A stretch of 64,000 bases of DNA from Moniliophthora roreri (GCA_001466705.2 LATX02000123.1:186001-250000), one strand, 5' to 3'; counted from the first letter of the stretch, positions 36,379 to 48,896 are shown. Made by a program: numbers and translations. Notes: generated by a model from the letters alone, not told the origin.

Positions 36379-38564
36379 ATGCCTCTACTTGCTCTCTGCA
36401 TTTACTCTGTCTCGATTCTCTTGATCGCTGCCATTTGGAAGAAGTCCTTATCCCGCCAATCAGATCAGAAATATCCTCCTGGACCGCCTGGACGACTTAT
36501 CGTCGGAAATCTGCACGATATACCTGGCAAAAAGCCATGGGTGGTTTACGCGGAATGGGCGAAGAAATATGGCATGTCGTTTCTCATCCCGTACTTCCAC
36601 CATGCTTATTGCCAGCTGCCTAGGTGATATCATGCACTTGCAAGTCATGAACGATCATATTTTAGTTCTCAGCAGTGTCAAGGTGGTTAATGATTTGCTC
36701 GAGAAACGCTCTCGGACCTACTCGGGACGACCTTTTGCAGACATAGCGGAAATGTATGTTCGGCTTAAGAATTGGCGGCGCCTGTGCATTCAAAAGCTTT
36801 TGAAAGCACGGGATGGGGTTTTAGCCTTGGTGTGTCGTCTCATAACTTGATGCAATCGCTCATATTCATATATGGTTACCTACTATCCCGGCAGCTGGGC
36901 AAAACTACTCCGAGATGTGGCGGAAGAATCGGAGAGTCTACCAGCAAATTCTGAGACCCGATGCTGTAGTTGAACTACGTCCTGTTATCCAACAATGCAT
37001 CAGCAAATTCTCGAGGAATCTTCTCAGCAATCCTAAAGATTTCATGAGTCATATCGATGTGCACGTACCTTCCCGATGAATCGCGCTTGACTTCACTCAT
37101 CATTTTGTAGGCTGTCTGGAGGTCTTGCGTTGAAGACAATGTACGGGATCAATGTCACGGCCGGGGACGATCCGATGATCTCTGTCGCGAAAATTGCTAC
37201 ACACACTGCTGATAAGATCTTTGAGCCTTTTTTTATTGCCATTCTGCAGTATTGTCCCTTCATTATGTCTGTCCCTCGTTGGATTCCAGTCCTAGGGCCT
37301 ATCAGGCGATATGTTGAAATCACTCGAAAACACCTCGAAGAATTTCGGGAGCTACCTATTCAGCACATTCAGAGAAATACGGTACGTGGTGCTCGAACTC
37401 CTCATTTTTTGCTGGCCTTTAGTTGGTTTATCTAGGAATCTGGCTTTGAAAATGACGGTGTTGTTCCCCGCTTTCTGAAAAGGTTGGATACGGAGGACGC
37501 AAGCTCGATGGATGAGATTCATCGGATCAAAGATGTAGCATCTACCATCTACGCTGGTCTGTTTTTCAAATTCCAGAACGGCAGAACGTATCCTGACCTT
37601 GCGTGACCTCAATACAGCGGCTGCCGATACAGTGTGTACCCTCCCATGAATAGGAATGCGGCCCTGCGCTAACGCCGCATAGACGTTGTCCTCCATTGGC
37701 ACCTTTTTCCTTGCCATGGTGAGAAATGCACAGTCCCAAAGGACTGCTCAGCAGGAAATCGATACCGTAGTGGGCAGAAACCGCCTTCCGGACCTTGGTG
37801 ATCGCGAGAAATTACCGTTTATCGAAGCTGTGTACCGAGAAGTTATGAGATGGCATCCAGCAGTCCCAATTGGTGAGGTTTCGAGGTTATCGGATTACAG
37901 AGGACCATTTTCCTTAGCACTCGACTCCGCAGGTGTTCCACATCTGACCACTGACCACGACGAGTACTGTGGCTACTTCATACCTCAAGGTTCGTTTACT
38001 GGAGGCCCCAATTGAGAAGATTTACTGAGAATACTCAGATACCATAATATTCGCTAACATATGGTTTGTATTACAAGTCAAAATGTGCTTCATATACCCT
38101 GAAACATTCAAGGGCTATGACCCATGACGAGAAAGTTTACCCAGAACCATATGACTTCAGACCTGAAAGGTTTCTCAACATGAAAGTGAATATCAACGAC
38201 GTGCTTGCCTATGGTTTCGGAAGGAGGTGGGTTCTAACTTGCCAGTTCTGTTCCGGAACTAAATTCCATGTTCATTAGAATCTGCGTTGGACGACACCTC
38301 GCCGATGCCATGTTGTGGCTAACATTTGCATCTGTTCTTGCTTGCTTCAACATAGACAAAGAGAGAGATGAGCAGGGCAAGGATATCGATGTACCCGAAA
38401 GGTACTCAGACGGCCCTGGACTCTTTTCGTAAGTATTACCTATCATCTTTTCGGGATATGGTTTCAACATGCCCCCCAGCTATCCGTTGCCATTCCGCTG
38501 TAACATCACTCCTCGACACCTTGGAGTTGAAAGTTTGATATTGGAATGCCATGCCACAGTTTAA
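36379..38564 (+). CDS. Cytochrome P450, copy 6 (probably intact)
   Basis: Plus-strand P450 closest to copies 1, 5 and 9. The chosen ATG gives the anchor MPLLALCIYSVSILLIAAIW and the hinge YPPGPPGRLIVGN. Landmarks in order are DIPGKKPWVVYAEWAKKYG, DIMHLQVMNDH, LLEKRSRTYSGRP, WRKNRRVYQQILRPD, LSGGLALKTMYG, GLAL-proximal DKIFEPFF, the I-helix AADT, helix K EVMRWHPA, FRPERFLN, and the heme loop YGFGRRICVGRHLAD, with a last exon YPLPFRCNITPRH. The reading frame survives throughout. Two introns (36572-36623 and 37061-37110) need GC rather than GT donors, and their contexts are poor (G|GCATGT and GT|GCACGT), so splicing efficiency may be reduced. The stop at 38562-38564 lies 44 bp from the end of the convergent DUF1479 gene. 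Confidence 0.82.
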
Positions 38565-38608
38565 TATGTACATACACAAATGTTACCAATACTAGTACAC
38601 ATTCAATT

Positions 38609-40363
38609 TTATGCAACAGCAATGGGGAAACCCATAGCGCGTTTACCCATCGGGGAAAGAATATCGTCCGGTTTACCAGTTCCAACGAAGGTGGCCTCCT
38701 GCACCTGCGTTTTCGGGAAGTCAGGTGGCGTTGTACCTTTTACGAAAGTCTCTCGTTGCTTCTCAATATACGCTTGGTTCAACGGGGTGTTGGGAACCGC
38801 TGGGATATACATAACTAGATGCACATCAGCTTCAATGCCGCTCTCCTAGACCTACGTTTTACTCACCTGCAGAATCACCATCGCCTGTATGTTCGCGCTC
38901 AACAGAATGCACAACATCACAGTGCCAAAAGACGGTGTCGCCGGGTGAGACTTTGGGAACAGGCGTCATTGTTTTTTCGAGGAATAAGTGCGGATGCTCT
39001 TCCGGCGTTGGGTGGGGACCTTAGAAGAATCAGTGATAATTCTGAAGAAGCGATAGAATCTCACCGCTGTAACCGCCGTCTCGAGGTCGGATACCAGGAA
39101 ACTCGGGATAAGAGATATCTGACCTTGGGCGTCAACGTCTCTGGGTGGATCTCGTTTTTGATACATTCTCACCGAACTTCCAATTTTCGGGTTTCAGGAC
39201 CTCCTCAGACTCAACGGGCACAGTTGGTTGGAAGAACGGACGAAGGATAAGGTACGAATTGGACAGAAGCACGTTGGGGAAGACTTTGAGGGTGCCCTGA
39301 GTCGGTGCAGTTTCGCTGCAGCGGATTAATGAAGAGTTAGTATCATGTTAGCTGTCCGCGGTCACATTCGTACCTCATGGCAAGCCAACCTTGGAACGTG
39401 CGAAAGATGGACGCCTGAGAGAAGTCAAGATTATCGTCGATGACGATCCGACAAACTGGCTAACCTGATTTGGTCTGTTGTATAAGGATGTGCGGGCACT
39501 CAGACGACCGGTCAGGTCATAGGGATTGTGCGAACGCCAATGACCGGAAAGAATGTCTTCGAAACACTTTCGAAACACTGGGTCTTCCCATCGCTCGATG
39601 GATCCCCCTACAAGAGAAATGTGTCAGAACTTTTAGGATAGTTCGGTTAATAAGGATCGATCGAACCATCGACGTGGGGCGGGTGTGCTTGCCAGCTTGT
39701 GCCAGAATGTCTAATTCGAAAACGATCCGCATATGTCAGTGGTGTGTCCAAGTCTACGCCGTCTAGTTGATTACCACTAGACGAGGAGTACAGTTTGTTC
39801 AGCCACGTCTGAGCGGCTAACATGTTGGGATGGGAACGCGCTTCGACTTGAGGTTTCGTCCAGCTGGCGAGAATTACGAAGAGGTCAACTCGAAGGTCAG
39901 GATACGTACTATAGCATGAAAAATTGCTTATCGCCTTCAGGGAAGCCTATACGAACTCGAATAAGATACTGGAAATAAAGAGACGCTTATGGTACCTTCC
40001 ACAGGGTTCTGTTTGACAAATTTATCCAACTCTTCTTTCCAAGCGATAGCCTCTGCGTGGTCAACAACATTCTTGATCACCACACTTCCCTTGCATTTTA
40101 TCTCGTCCACTTTGCTTGCGGAAAGGGTATTCAATTCAGAGAACTCGACTTGAGGGATGTACTTGAAGACTATCAATAAAAGCAGGAACGAAAGACGAGT
40201 GACGAGGACAGACATCGGGCCCAGCAGCAGATATTGTCGTTGCGGCTCTTGTAAGCTCAACGATGATTTCTCGCCATGCTTTCGTAGCACGCTCCTCGAA
40301 GTCCGGTAATAGACTAGCGATTTCCTCTTTGATCTTGAGTAGATGGTTCTTTTGGTCTGCCAT
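38609..40363 (-). CDS. DUF1479 protein, putative 2-oxoglutarate/Fe(II) oxygenase
   Basis: Minus-strand gene with about ten exons. The start [22 protein letters not shown] leads to [19 protein letters not shown] and GSVVIKNVV, as in the DUF1479 family. The jelly-roll part contains [17 protein letters not shown], where HVD is the candidate iron-binding His-x-Asp, and later [16 protein letters not shown], which supplies the distal histidine. [33 protein letters not shown], and the C-terminal [17 protein letters not shown] and [10 protein letters not shown] are also family features. Exons join in frame, including [12 protein letters not shown] after an intron ending in GTCAG. The predicted role is a non-heme iron oxygenase with unknown substrate. 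The gene converges on P450 copy 6 with only 44 bp between stop codons. Fungal members are generally uncharacterised. Confidence 0.82.
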
Positions 40364-41091
40364 GGGGGTGTTTGCACGAATATTTTGAAGCGGTGGAAAG
40401 TGAAATCCCTTTTATACATGGATGCATGAGGCCTGAGGCCTTGATGACGGTCCAAATTCTCAGTCCTTCTGAGCGATTGATCCGAGGTTTTACCCGGAAA
40501 AGAGAGTTAGCATCGCCACCCCCAGAGTTCCTGGCGCCTCGATTCACTGCACGATGATACAATGGCACAGGTACTAAGATATTTAGATCTACTCATCCGT
40601 TAGCTTGAGCTTGGAGATAGGGAAAAAGAATATATAGAAGCCCACTTATCAGAGCTGCAGGTTTGAAGTTCACCTCCTGGGCTTTTTGACCCTTACTGGG
40701 GTGGGCACGAGGGAAACACGCCTCCAAATCTATTCCTGATTCATGCCTCGATATCTACAGAACTCAGCTTAGGGAAACCTGTGACCGACGTTGAACGGTT
40801 GAACGGGTATCTGCTTCTAAAAATAGGGGGTTGTGTGGTCACTCTTTTAGCATTACAAGTGAGAATGACTGAAGCACAGGATCATTACAAACAATGCACT
40901 TATTCAAACAGGCAGAGGTTTTTGATCAGCCATCGGTTGCAGGGGTAGGGCCATAAACTAAATGGGTCCATTGAGGGTTGGATAGTTGGATGTAGCATCA
41001 TTACAATAGTATTAGATTATCGTTTGATGGCGTGCTGGGTTCTGTCTAGGAATGAAGGAAATAATGACAACAAGCCAATGCATGCCGAACA
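40364..41091. other. Intergenic, no gene recognised
   Basis: This region holds the promoter of the DUF1479 gene and the 3' flank of the beta-tubulin gene. No coding signal was seen. Confidence 0.5.
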
Positions 41092-43774
41092 TTATTGTTC
41101 TTCCTCCTGAACGTATTCTTCTTCTTCTTCGTGCTCTGCAGTCGCTTCTTGGTACTAGAATAGACAATCAGTTCTGGACGTCCCCGGCCTGAAGCAGGAA
41201 AGCGGGCTTACTTGCTGATACTCCGATCTGCGAGAATAAATATCAATCAAGAGTCAAAATCAGAGAAGAGTCTTCCAACTTACATCAAATCTTGGATGTT
41301 GCTTTCAGCTTCAGAAAACTCCATGGGATCCATGCCCTCTCCCGTGTACCTATCGTACGGGGTTAGTGTAAACGGTAAAATCAGTGGTAAGCAATACTGA
41401 CCAATGCAAGAATGCGCGTCGTTTGTACATGGCCGAGAACTAATACGAGTGTGAGCAAGTTATTCTGCGAGCGGCCCGTCCGGGTTTGACGTACCCCTTC
41501 AAGCGTTCTCTGGAACGGTTCCTGGATGGAAGTCGAGTTCGCCATACCAATTGCAGCCTGATCACGGCAAAATAGATGGGGCTCTATCAATGATTTACTT
41601 TAAGAGCGTTACGCACCTGCTTTTGACCGATAGGTGGTACAGAGACCAAGGAAACGGAAACATTGTCTGGAATCCACCTATCAAAATCATGAGCGGAGAT
41701 GCTTTCGGTGACATCCGAAGCGCAGAACGTACTCGACGAAGTGTTGAGAGTTTTTCAATTGCAAATCATGTACGGCATACTAGATTGTTTGCCATGTTGG
41801 TCCGTGACACGAAAGGATAAATTTCATGAACTCACTTCAGCCTGCAGTGAACCGAGATTGGTTAAAAGGGTGAAAAAAGCAAAGAGCGACGTACTTCTCG
41901 GGATGCAACATTTCCACGGAAGATCGTTGCTGCAGTGAGGTATCGACTGGAACGGGTTGAACAATCAGAAACCGGTTCCACTTCAAGGGAAAGGCGAAGA
42001 CAGACCCAAATCGTGGATCACAAGCAACGAGTAGGTTTCTACGATCGAACACACTAACGGAGAAACGGTCAACCTCGTAAACACCGCAAAAGATGTCGAT
42101 CCTACGCTTGGGTGAGTTCAGAAATTGAGTTTCCTTGGTAAGCCTGGGCATTTGGGTTGTAGATGGGCGCGTAGCTGGGCATCAAGAAGTGCAACTGAAA
42201 TCCTTTGTCAGCAGAGTTCAGAAGAAGTGGGATCACGGACCCGAGGGAAGGGAACGAGGTTCATAGAAAGTTTGCGGAGGTCCCTAGGGGCAAGTTAGCG
42301 ACATATACGACTGAGGTGAATGTACATACCCATTCAGTTGTCCGGGGAAGCGAAGACTTGTGCTGACACCGCACATAACTTTAGCAATAAGCTGGGCGGA
42401 AACAGTTAGGATAAGATGAGGGGAGGTCGGGTGATGACACCAACGTCGTTAAGGTCAGGAAATCCAGGGCTCTTGATCTTGAGTATGCCTGTAGTAATAT
42501 TGTAGCTGCAGAAATATCAACTAGCGGACACAGAATATGAGAAGAGATTCTTACAGGGCTTCGTTGTCGATACAGATAGTGAGATCACTGGTATCGAGCA
42601 ATTGGTGTGTAGACAACATTGCGTTGTATGGCTAGGTCTCGGTTAGGAGCGAAAGGTGACAAGCAATCACACAATTATACCTCTACAACTGTTTCAGAGA
42701 CCTGACATCCCAATGATTAAGAGGACATTGCTAGAAGGGAGTGGTGTTACTGACCTTCGGCGATGGGAGAATAGAGAATGTGGCAAGCATACGATCGGGG
42801 TATTCCTACCGAGGTTATCAGCGCCTATAATTTCATGAGCAATCTAGTTTAGACGCGTACCTCTCGTAGCTTGGATAACATCAGACTTCCTAATCCAGCT
42901 CCTGTACCTCCTCCCAATGAATGGAGAACCTGAAAGCCTTGGAGAGCATCGGTAGCTTCAGACTGCTTCCTAACCACTTCCTATTGCATGTCTATTAGCA
43001 AGTGATGTATGATAAGTATGGTGGAACTAGTACCAGCAAAGAATCGACGAGTTCGGCGCCTGGGTGAAGTCACATAAGTATCCTCCTTTAACACTGAACA
43101 TGGCTCATACCCTCAGTGTAGACTGACAAAAAAATAATCAGTTTCTGTATGAGGTAGCAATAAATAATAAAACGCACATCCTTTCGCCCAGTTGTTTCCT
43201 GCCCCGGAGTCACTGGTAACAAATGTGTCAGGTCGGAAGAGACCTCCAAGCGGACCACTTCGTATCTGTCGCGTCGGTCAGCCGAGGGAAGCCCTTATTA
43301 TGAAGGAGATTATCGGAACCTTGTTGCAAACGCCGGCTTCCAAATCGATTTGAGTGCTTCGGGGGACATACTTGAGCTGCCCTTGCGATTCGACTTCGGT
43401 AAAGTACACCTCGAGCTGCAACAGTGTTAGTGATACCTCAAATTCAGAGAATCTGCCATACTTACTCGTTGTGTTTGAAGAGGATCATTTCCAACATATT
43501 TCTGCACAAAGGGATCATCGTCACACGTCAACATCAGTCCCGCTGATTTCAACGCACCCCCGAATGATCTAAACCATGTTCAGCCAAAAGCATCTTCCAG
43601 AAAACCTCTCCAACTTGGTTTCCGGCCTTGAAACGCGTTATCGTCAATGGATCGTCATGAATGAGCTGGACGTCTGAAGTCTAACCTGGCCGAACTGCGA
43701 AGGATATTAGGCGTTTGATTTAGGTTTGGAGACAGTATACTTACTTGAAGATTGATTATTTCGCGTCCAGGCAT
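41092..43774 (-). CDS. Divergent beta-tubulin
   Basis: Minus-strand beta-tubulin paralogue of roughly 440 residues split by about 25 introns. It opens [19 protein letters not shown] instead of the usual MREI start and GQCGNQ. It retains [25 protein letters not shown], the GTP loop [64 protein letters not shown] and an acidic tail with EHEEEEEYV. The structural core for nucleotide binding is intact and every exon join examined keeps frame, so it is probably expressed. Positions equivalent to residues 198 and 200 of standard beta-tubulin read Leu and Ile (TSDLTICID) where Glu and Phe are usual, and the position of His6 is Asn. Phe167 is kept. Basidiomycetes often carry a second, diverged beta-tubulin besides the main one. 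Its role is not known. Confidence 0.9.
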
Positions 43775-44099
43775 GATGAATATAGGGTGAGGGGGTTAGT
43801 AGGTGGGTTGAGGGGAAGAATGAAGGACAGGCGTCGGCCTCGAGATTTTTACAAAACATAAATATGACGCGCTGAGAAAAATTGTCACGCGTCGGCTTGG
43901 GGGCGCTTACGGCAATCGCAGCTAGCTTTCAACCTCATCTGGATGGAGATACGGGCTAGGAGGCAGGTATAATTGAATGCCCCTACACATTACTTAAAGT
44001 ACAGATGAAGGAATGCGAATGGAATACATAATACATAGGCATAACTCGTGGTTAGGAAGAGGAACCGAGATCGGAAAACGCAGGATCAACGGCGTTCGC
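43775..44099. other. Intergenic, no gene recognised
   Basis: This is the upstream region of beta-tubulin and the 3' flank of the small minus-strand gene. A TATTTAT-like site lies near 43855 but is not convincing. Confidence 0.4.
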
Positions 44100-44654
44100 C
44101 TATGCCATTTTACGACTCGCCATGCCACAATTTTCGTCGGGTAGTTCCCCTTCAACCTCGCGAGGATCCACGGTTCCAGTGGCCAACGCCCTCTGGATCC
44201 TAGCTTCCTTCGACGATGACTTGGCAGCAAGTTTCGCCTTCTGCTTCTTCTTGCTCTTGGGCTTGTAGTCAAGAATCATTGATTTCTCCGTGCCAAACAC
44301 CGGCGACCCCACCAAAGTTGCCGTTTCATCCTCCTCCTGAGCAGCGTACATCTCCACCCACTCTTCGGGAGAGCAAAGGAGATCGAAAGGATCTGGTGGA
44401 CGGTAAGCATCACGTCCACCCCACCATGGCCCAACCCATCGGTCTGAGGGTAACGTCGATAATGGTTTAGGCATTTGCGTTTCGTTAGAACAAGGGGATG
44501 TAGGTTTGAGCGCCTGCAAACGTCGATTAGCGATGAAAGGTTAGATTGGGCAAGCACACACTCGTTTGATCAGCTCATCTTGGGTGAGCTCCTCGCTTGA
44601 CTCTTGGTAAGCCTTGAGGTACCGCCTTGGGTGCGCGACTTGTCGAGAGGACAT
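44100..44654 (-). CDS. Uncharacterised small basic protein
   Basis: Two exons on the minus strand, starting at 44654 (MSSRQVAHPRRYLKAYQESS) with one intron of about 48 bp, encode some 168 residues. The middle contains a tryptophan- and glycine-rich motif, DRWVGPWWGGRDAYRPPDPF, that looks conserved, followed by PEEWVEMYAAQEE and a lysine-rich tract (KPKSKKKQKAKLAAK) that could be a nuclear or RNA-binding signal. The C-terminus reads GTVDPREVEGELPDENCG. I do not recognise the family. It is transcribed divergently from the coiled-coil gene. A nucleolar or mitochondrial ribosome-related role is possible from composition only. Confidence 0.6.
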
Positions 44655-45449
44655 GATGCAAAGTCTGCGAGGACACATCTAGCTTTCACTGGACCTTATG
44701 TGTTCAATCGCCACGAGAACAATGGGTGTGGCACCACTTGGACCAGAGATGATCACTTTATAACCATCCAGAATCAATGTTCACAATTAAATGAATTTTT
44801 TCATGGTCAGCATCAGTGGTGCCCATTGTAGGTCTGAAAAGCAAATCGCATTGAAGCCATTAGCTCACAGGGCTTGCCAACCTTCCGACAAGCGATGAGT
44901 ATCGATATCAAACGTGCTTATATTTCGGAAAGACTCGTTTAAGTGTAGTAGAAATGTTTCTGATAAAGTGGGTCAGTAGATCGTTTCGCAGCGGGTGCAA
45001 GTGGACAAGGAAAAAAAAAGATCAGAGAACCGTGTTTCGACCTGTATAAAATTCGGACGGCACTTCCTAATTGCATTCGGTTGAAAAATCGTCATATGCA
45101 GAAGAAGAAAGGAAATCAAAGGGAAAGGATAAGAAAGCTCACCAAATTAGGCCATCCTGCTGGAGAAGGTGGAAGGAAACCGGGTGCAGCACTGCAGTTG
45201 CACCAATTACAATTTTCTCTACGTAGCATCACGTGTCACAGTTGCCACGCACGGGCCACCTCCGATCGCGCCTCTGCCGCCAAAGTCAAATATGGGTAGT
45301 AACGACTCTTTGGTAACCTTCATTCGATGTCGAAGCGTTACTCAAAGCTTCACTTAAATCCGCAGAATTGCCGTATCTCTGAACCTTCTTTCTTCTCGTC
45401 TTGACATCTCGGTTCTTTTCACCCGACGACGGACGACTTTGCGGGAGAC
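44655..45449. other. Divergent promoter region
   Basis: This is the shared upstream region of the small minus-strand gene and the coiled-coil gene. Overlapping short frames on both strands have no family features. Confidence 0.45.
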
Positions 45450-47565
45450 ATGTCTGGCCTTGTGGAATCCGAACCAAGTTCGTCTCGGACTATGGACGAA
45501 TCCCTTCGCAGCAAGCAGGTCTCTGGCCTGACGATTAATATTCAAACGGCAATGGAATGGAAACCTCAGGCTCTTCAAGTGAGTTATACTATATTTTGCC
45601 ACGTCGTTTGGCTTTTCATTGACCTTTTCTGTGATTCTCTGTGGTCCTTATTGCCTTAGGAACGTACAAACTCGGGTAGCAGTACACAGAACCTTTATCT
45701 CGCCTCGCATTCGGTACCGTCATCGTCGTAGTATGTGTCTAGTCGCTACTCTAACGGTGACATGCTGACTTGAACCCATTCAACTTTCAAGTACACCCGA
45801 CACAAGCTATACATTCGGCGTACCCAACCCTACCAACCTTCCTAATAGTGGCAGCAGTTACAGCAGCAGTGGCTTCGGGAGCGCTAGCAACTCTTACGAC
45901 CCTCCATTGTCATCACGACAACGCCGTTATTTCCAACCTTACTCCATTCCGTCTACCATTCATACCCCCCAATCAGCCGCTTCACAACCCCAATCCTCAA
46001 CGTCGTCACCAGCTCGTACTCAGTCCAGATCCAGTTCGGCAGCGGCAGCGACAGCCGCAGGTCCACAATTGTCCCTGAATTTTCGCTTTCCTTCCAACTC
46101 CAAGTCCTCATTCTCGTCACGGCGACCTTCATCATCCACCACTCGCACGGTCAAGAATCCTGCACAGTCCGCCGACCCGATGACCAAGCGTCAGCGCAGG
46201 TACACTGTCGCAGAGGCGTCCCTGTCATCAACGCTCTCGTATCTGTTGCCAATGCAGGATCACCTCAACTCAGATATATATGCCTCTCAGCGCGAGGTAG
46301 ATGGTCTCAACCGAGCACTTGCCGCGCTTAACGATAAAATCAAAGAAATTCGGGAACGACTTGAGGTCCTGGCAGCACCGACGGACGATTACGAAGAGTG
46401 GAAGAGTGAACGATGGAGGAGCATGAAAAGGCTAGAAATCTTGGAGGCGGAGAAAAAGTCACTGGAATCGAAGTTGAAGGAGTTAAAACGGTCGAAGAAC
46501 AAGAGCTCTGGACAGATTATCGACATGGATGCGCAACGCGACCAGAAGCAATTACGAAAAGAACGTAATCTACAAAAATTTTTATCGGGAGCTGTTTCAC
46601 CTACTAGAGCCAGCTTCACAGGCACTTCATCCACGAGAAAAGGAAGGCACAGGAATCATGCATCACTACCTGTAAACAAGCCACGGCGGATGACGATGAG
46701 CGACATGCAACCGATGAAACTAAGGTCCCTTTCAATTGAAGAGACCTTGGTAGAGAGGCTCAGAGGTCGACCTATTATGCCGGCGACACAGGCAACACAG
46801 GCGACCCTCCAAGGACCTGGAGATGAGGCGGTAACAGGAGCTGAGGTCACTCAGGCTCCTTGGTTGAACCAACTTCGTTCTCCGGTGTCTCCTTCAACGT
46901 TACAATCCCCATTACCCTCCGTAGATGAGAGTGCTGAAGATGAAGACGAAGGTGAAGACGAGTCTGGCTTGGCGTCTTCGACTTCACTGGTCAGCGAAGA
47001 TGTCGTTCCTCACCTTCAACCTCGACCTTTATCTACAGGGCATATCCGTTCGAATTCGATATACGATCCGACCACAGGCACTGTGGTCATCTTCAGGAAT
47101 CGTTCTGATTCTTCTCTCGAAGTCGACATAAAGGACATGCAAGTTGAGATTCCTGCGTATGCCCAAGACCTCTTTGCGCATTTCGATGAAGAGAGAGGTG
47201 AATTTGATATTGATCTCGGCAAGACCTTGTCATCGACCTTGCCATCACGCCAGCGACCGTTCTCTCTAACTCCAGTATCTACACCTTCGTCTTCTCCGCT
47301 CAAGAAGATGTATCATTCGTTACCCGGGCATCATTCGAGCCCAACGAAACCGGCTATGCCAAAACCATCACCTGTCGGAATGCACGACGCCTCTCCGACG
47401 AAGGCGCGGCCAAGGCCAGATTCGATGGTTGAATCTCTGCAGTCCGCAAGTCCGAGTCGAGTCAGTTTCGTGGACCCTGGTGAAGAGTCGAAGGCGAAAG
47501 AAAAAGATGTAGCTATTGGGAAGAAGTTGAGAAGGAAGCTGTCGAAGAAGATTTTCATGCGGTGA
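45450..47565 (+). CDS. Serine-rich coiled-coil protein, uncharacterised
   Basis: Three exons (45450-45578, 45660-45730, 45792-47565) sum exactly to 657 residues. The N-terminal ~200 residues are low-complexity, rich in Ser, Pro, Gln and Ala. A charged coiled coil follows from about residue 235 to 335 (QREVDGLNRALAALNDKIKE, EWKSERWRSMKRLEILEAEK, and a run of Lys/Glu/Leu heptads). After a basic linker come proline/serine-rich regions with several SP sites (such as SPTRAS and SPLKK), an acidic patch (EDEDEGEDES), and the basic end GKKLRRKLSKKIFMR. This pattern suggests a scaffold or cytoskeleton-associated phosphoprotein. No known domain was recognised. Confidence 0.75.
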
Positions 47566-48896
47566 AGGCTAGATTAGAGGCATCTATTTGAGTTCATAGT
47601 TTCACTTCTTTTGTTGGTCTCTTACTCTCGTTTGCTCTCGATTCGGACCCACTTTTACTCACGTTGCTTTTCTCTCTGCATCCGCATTCTATGTATGACT
47701 AGGCATGGCCATAACGTTCACCTCCACATCTTACACTATCCTACTTATCCGTTGCTCCTTTTTATCTCTTAATCTTTATTACACCTCCTTCAGTGTATGT
47801 ATAGGCTCCCATGGTTCTTTTCTTTGGTGATTAGGATATTGATATAATTCGTCGTCATAGGGGACGTCTATGTAGCTGAATCTCCCTGTGCGAAAATTGC
47901 CTGTGCGCGCCGGGCTATTGGCTCCTGTGTTTATCACGATCTTCACCTTCTTCAGTACAGTATATAAGGTTTGATGGGTATGACAATTCAATTTCTTTGC
48001 TACCGCGTGTCTGACAGGAACGGATAGAAACTACTTCATCTTTGGACAATCCGCAGGTCCTTGCAAGGCTCCGATTGCTTAGGTCCATCCTTCGTGGAAA
48101 AAGCGTTAAGCGGGGAACACATATGCTACGCTTCTAACCATCATGGTGACCTAATCACCTTCGAGCCGGAGGAACTTGAAGTTGTAAGAAGACAAAGTGG
48201 TGTGGGATGTCCTGGTTGTGTTACTTAGGACACTACCATTTGATTCGGTGAGTTGCCTATTTTCTCCAATTTTTTGGGGCTAGGACTTAGTCGGTGTAGA
48301 TACAGAAACGGCAGACACGTTCTCAACTCCTCCGATCAATATATCATCCAGAAGAAGTGCAACGAATGACCAGAATATTTGTCCTCGGATACCATCAGCG
48401 CATTTCTCACTTAGTTGACCTCCACCCACACCAACACCATCTGCAACCCGCTTAACTGTGGCGACAACATCGCGTATAGACACGAGTCGGACTCCACGGC
48501 TGTTTATCCACGTTCGAGTTGCAGATATCCGCTTTAGTTTCGACAGGCTACTTTACTCCAGGAGCAGCTTTAGACGAATACGCCGCCCTAATCTCCATAA
48601 TGGCGTCAGAGCTTGGATGTATAGAACCTTTGTGACGAGAGTGCGATAGCTAGAAGGATTCGATGGGTATGTCATTGCGACCTCTTTGTCATCGCACTCT
48701 GACAGGTCCAGACAGGTTTCACAGCCGCCACTTATTTAATACATGACCTACGATGCCCTTTCCGGTGAAAGAATGCAGTCATGAGACTGAAAAGACGGGT
48801 AGCTAGTTGATGGAGCGTATATGATAACTTTGTTTCTCGAGTACATTCTGACCTCGTGTTTTTCTCTTATTAAACATGGTTTCAGCTTGTATAGGC
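47566..48896. other. Intergenic, left copy of duplicated upstream segment
   Basis: The first ~680 bp are 3' flank of the coiled-coil gene. From about 48247 onward the DNA is similar to 51929 onward: shared strings include GGGCTAGGACTT, GTAGATACAGA and ACGGCAGACACG, and GGATGTATAGAAC further on. No gene was found. Confidence 0.6.

Noticed and set aside
38819..39250. Plus-strand frame of 143 codons
   Set aside because: It lies antisense to DUF1479 exons, which have a clear conserved reading with jelly-roll motifs.
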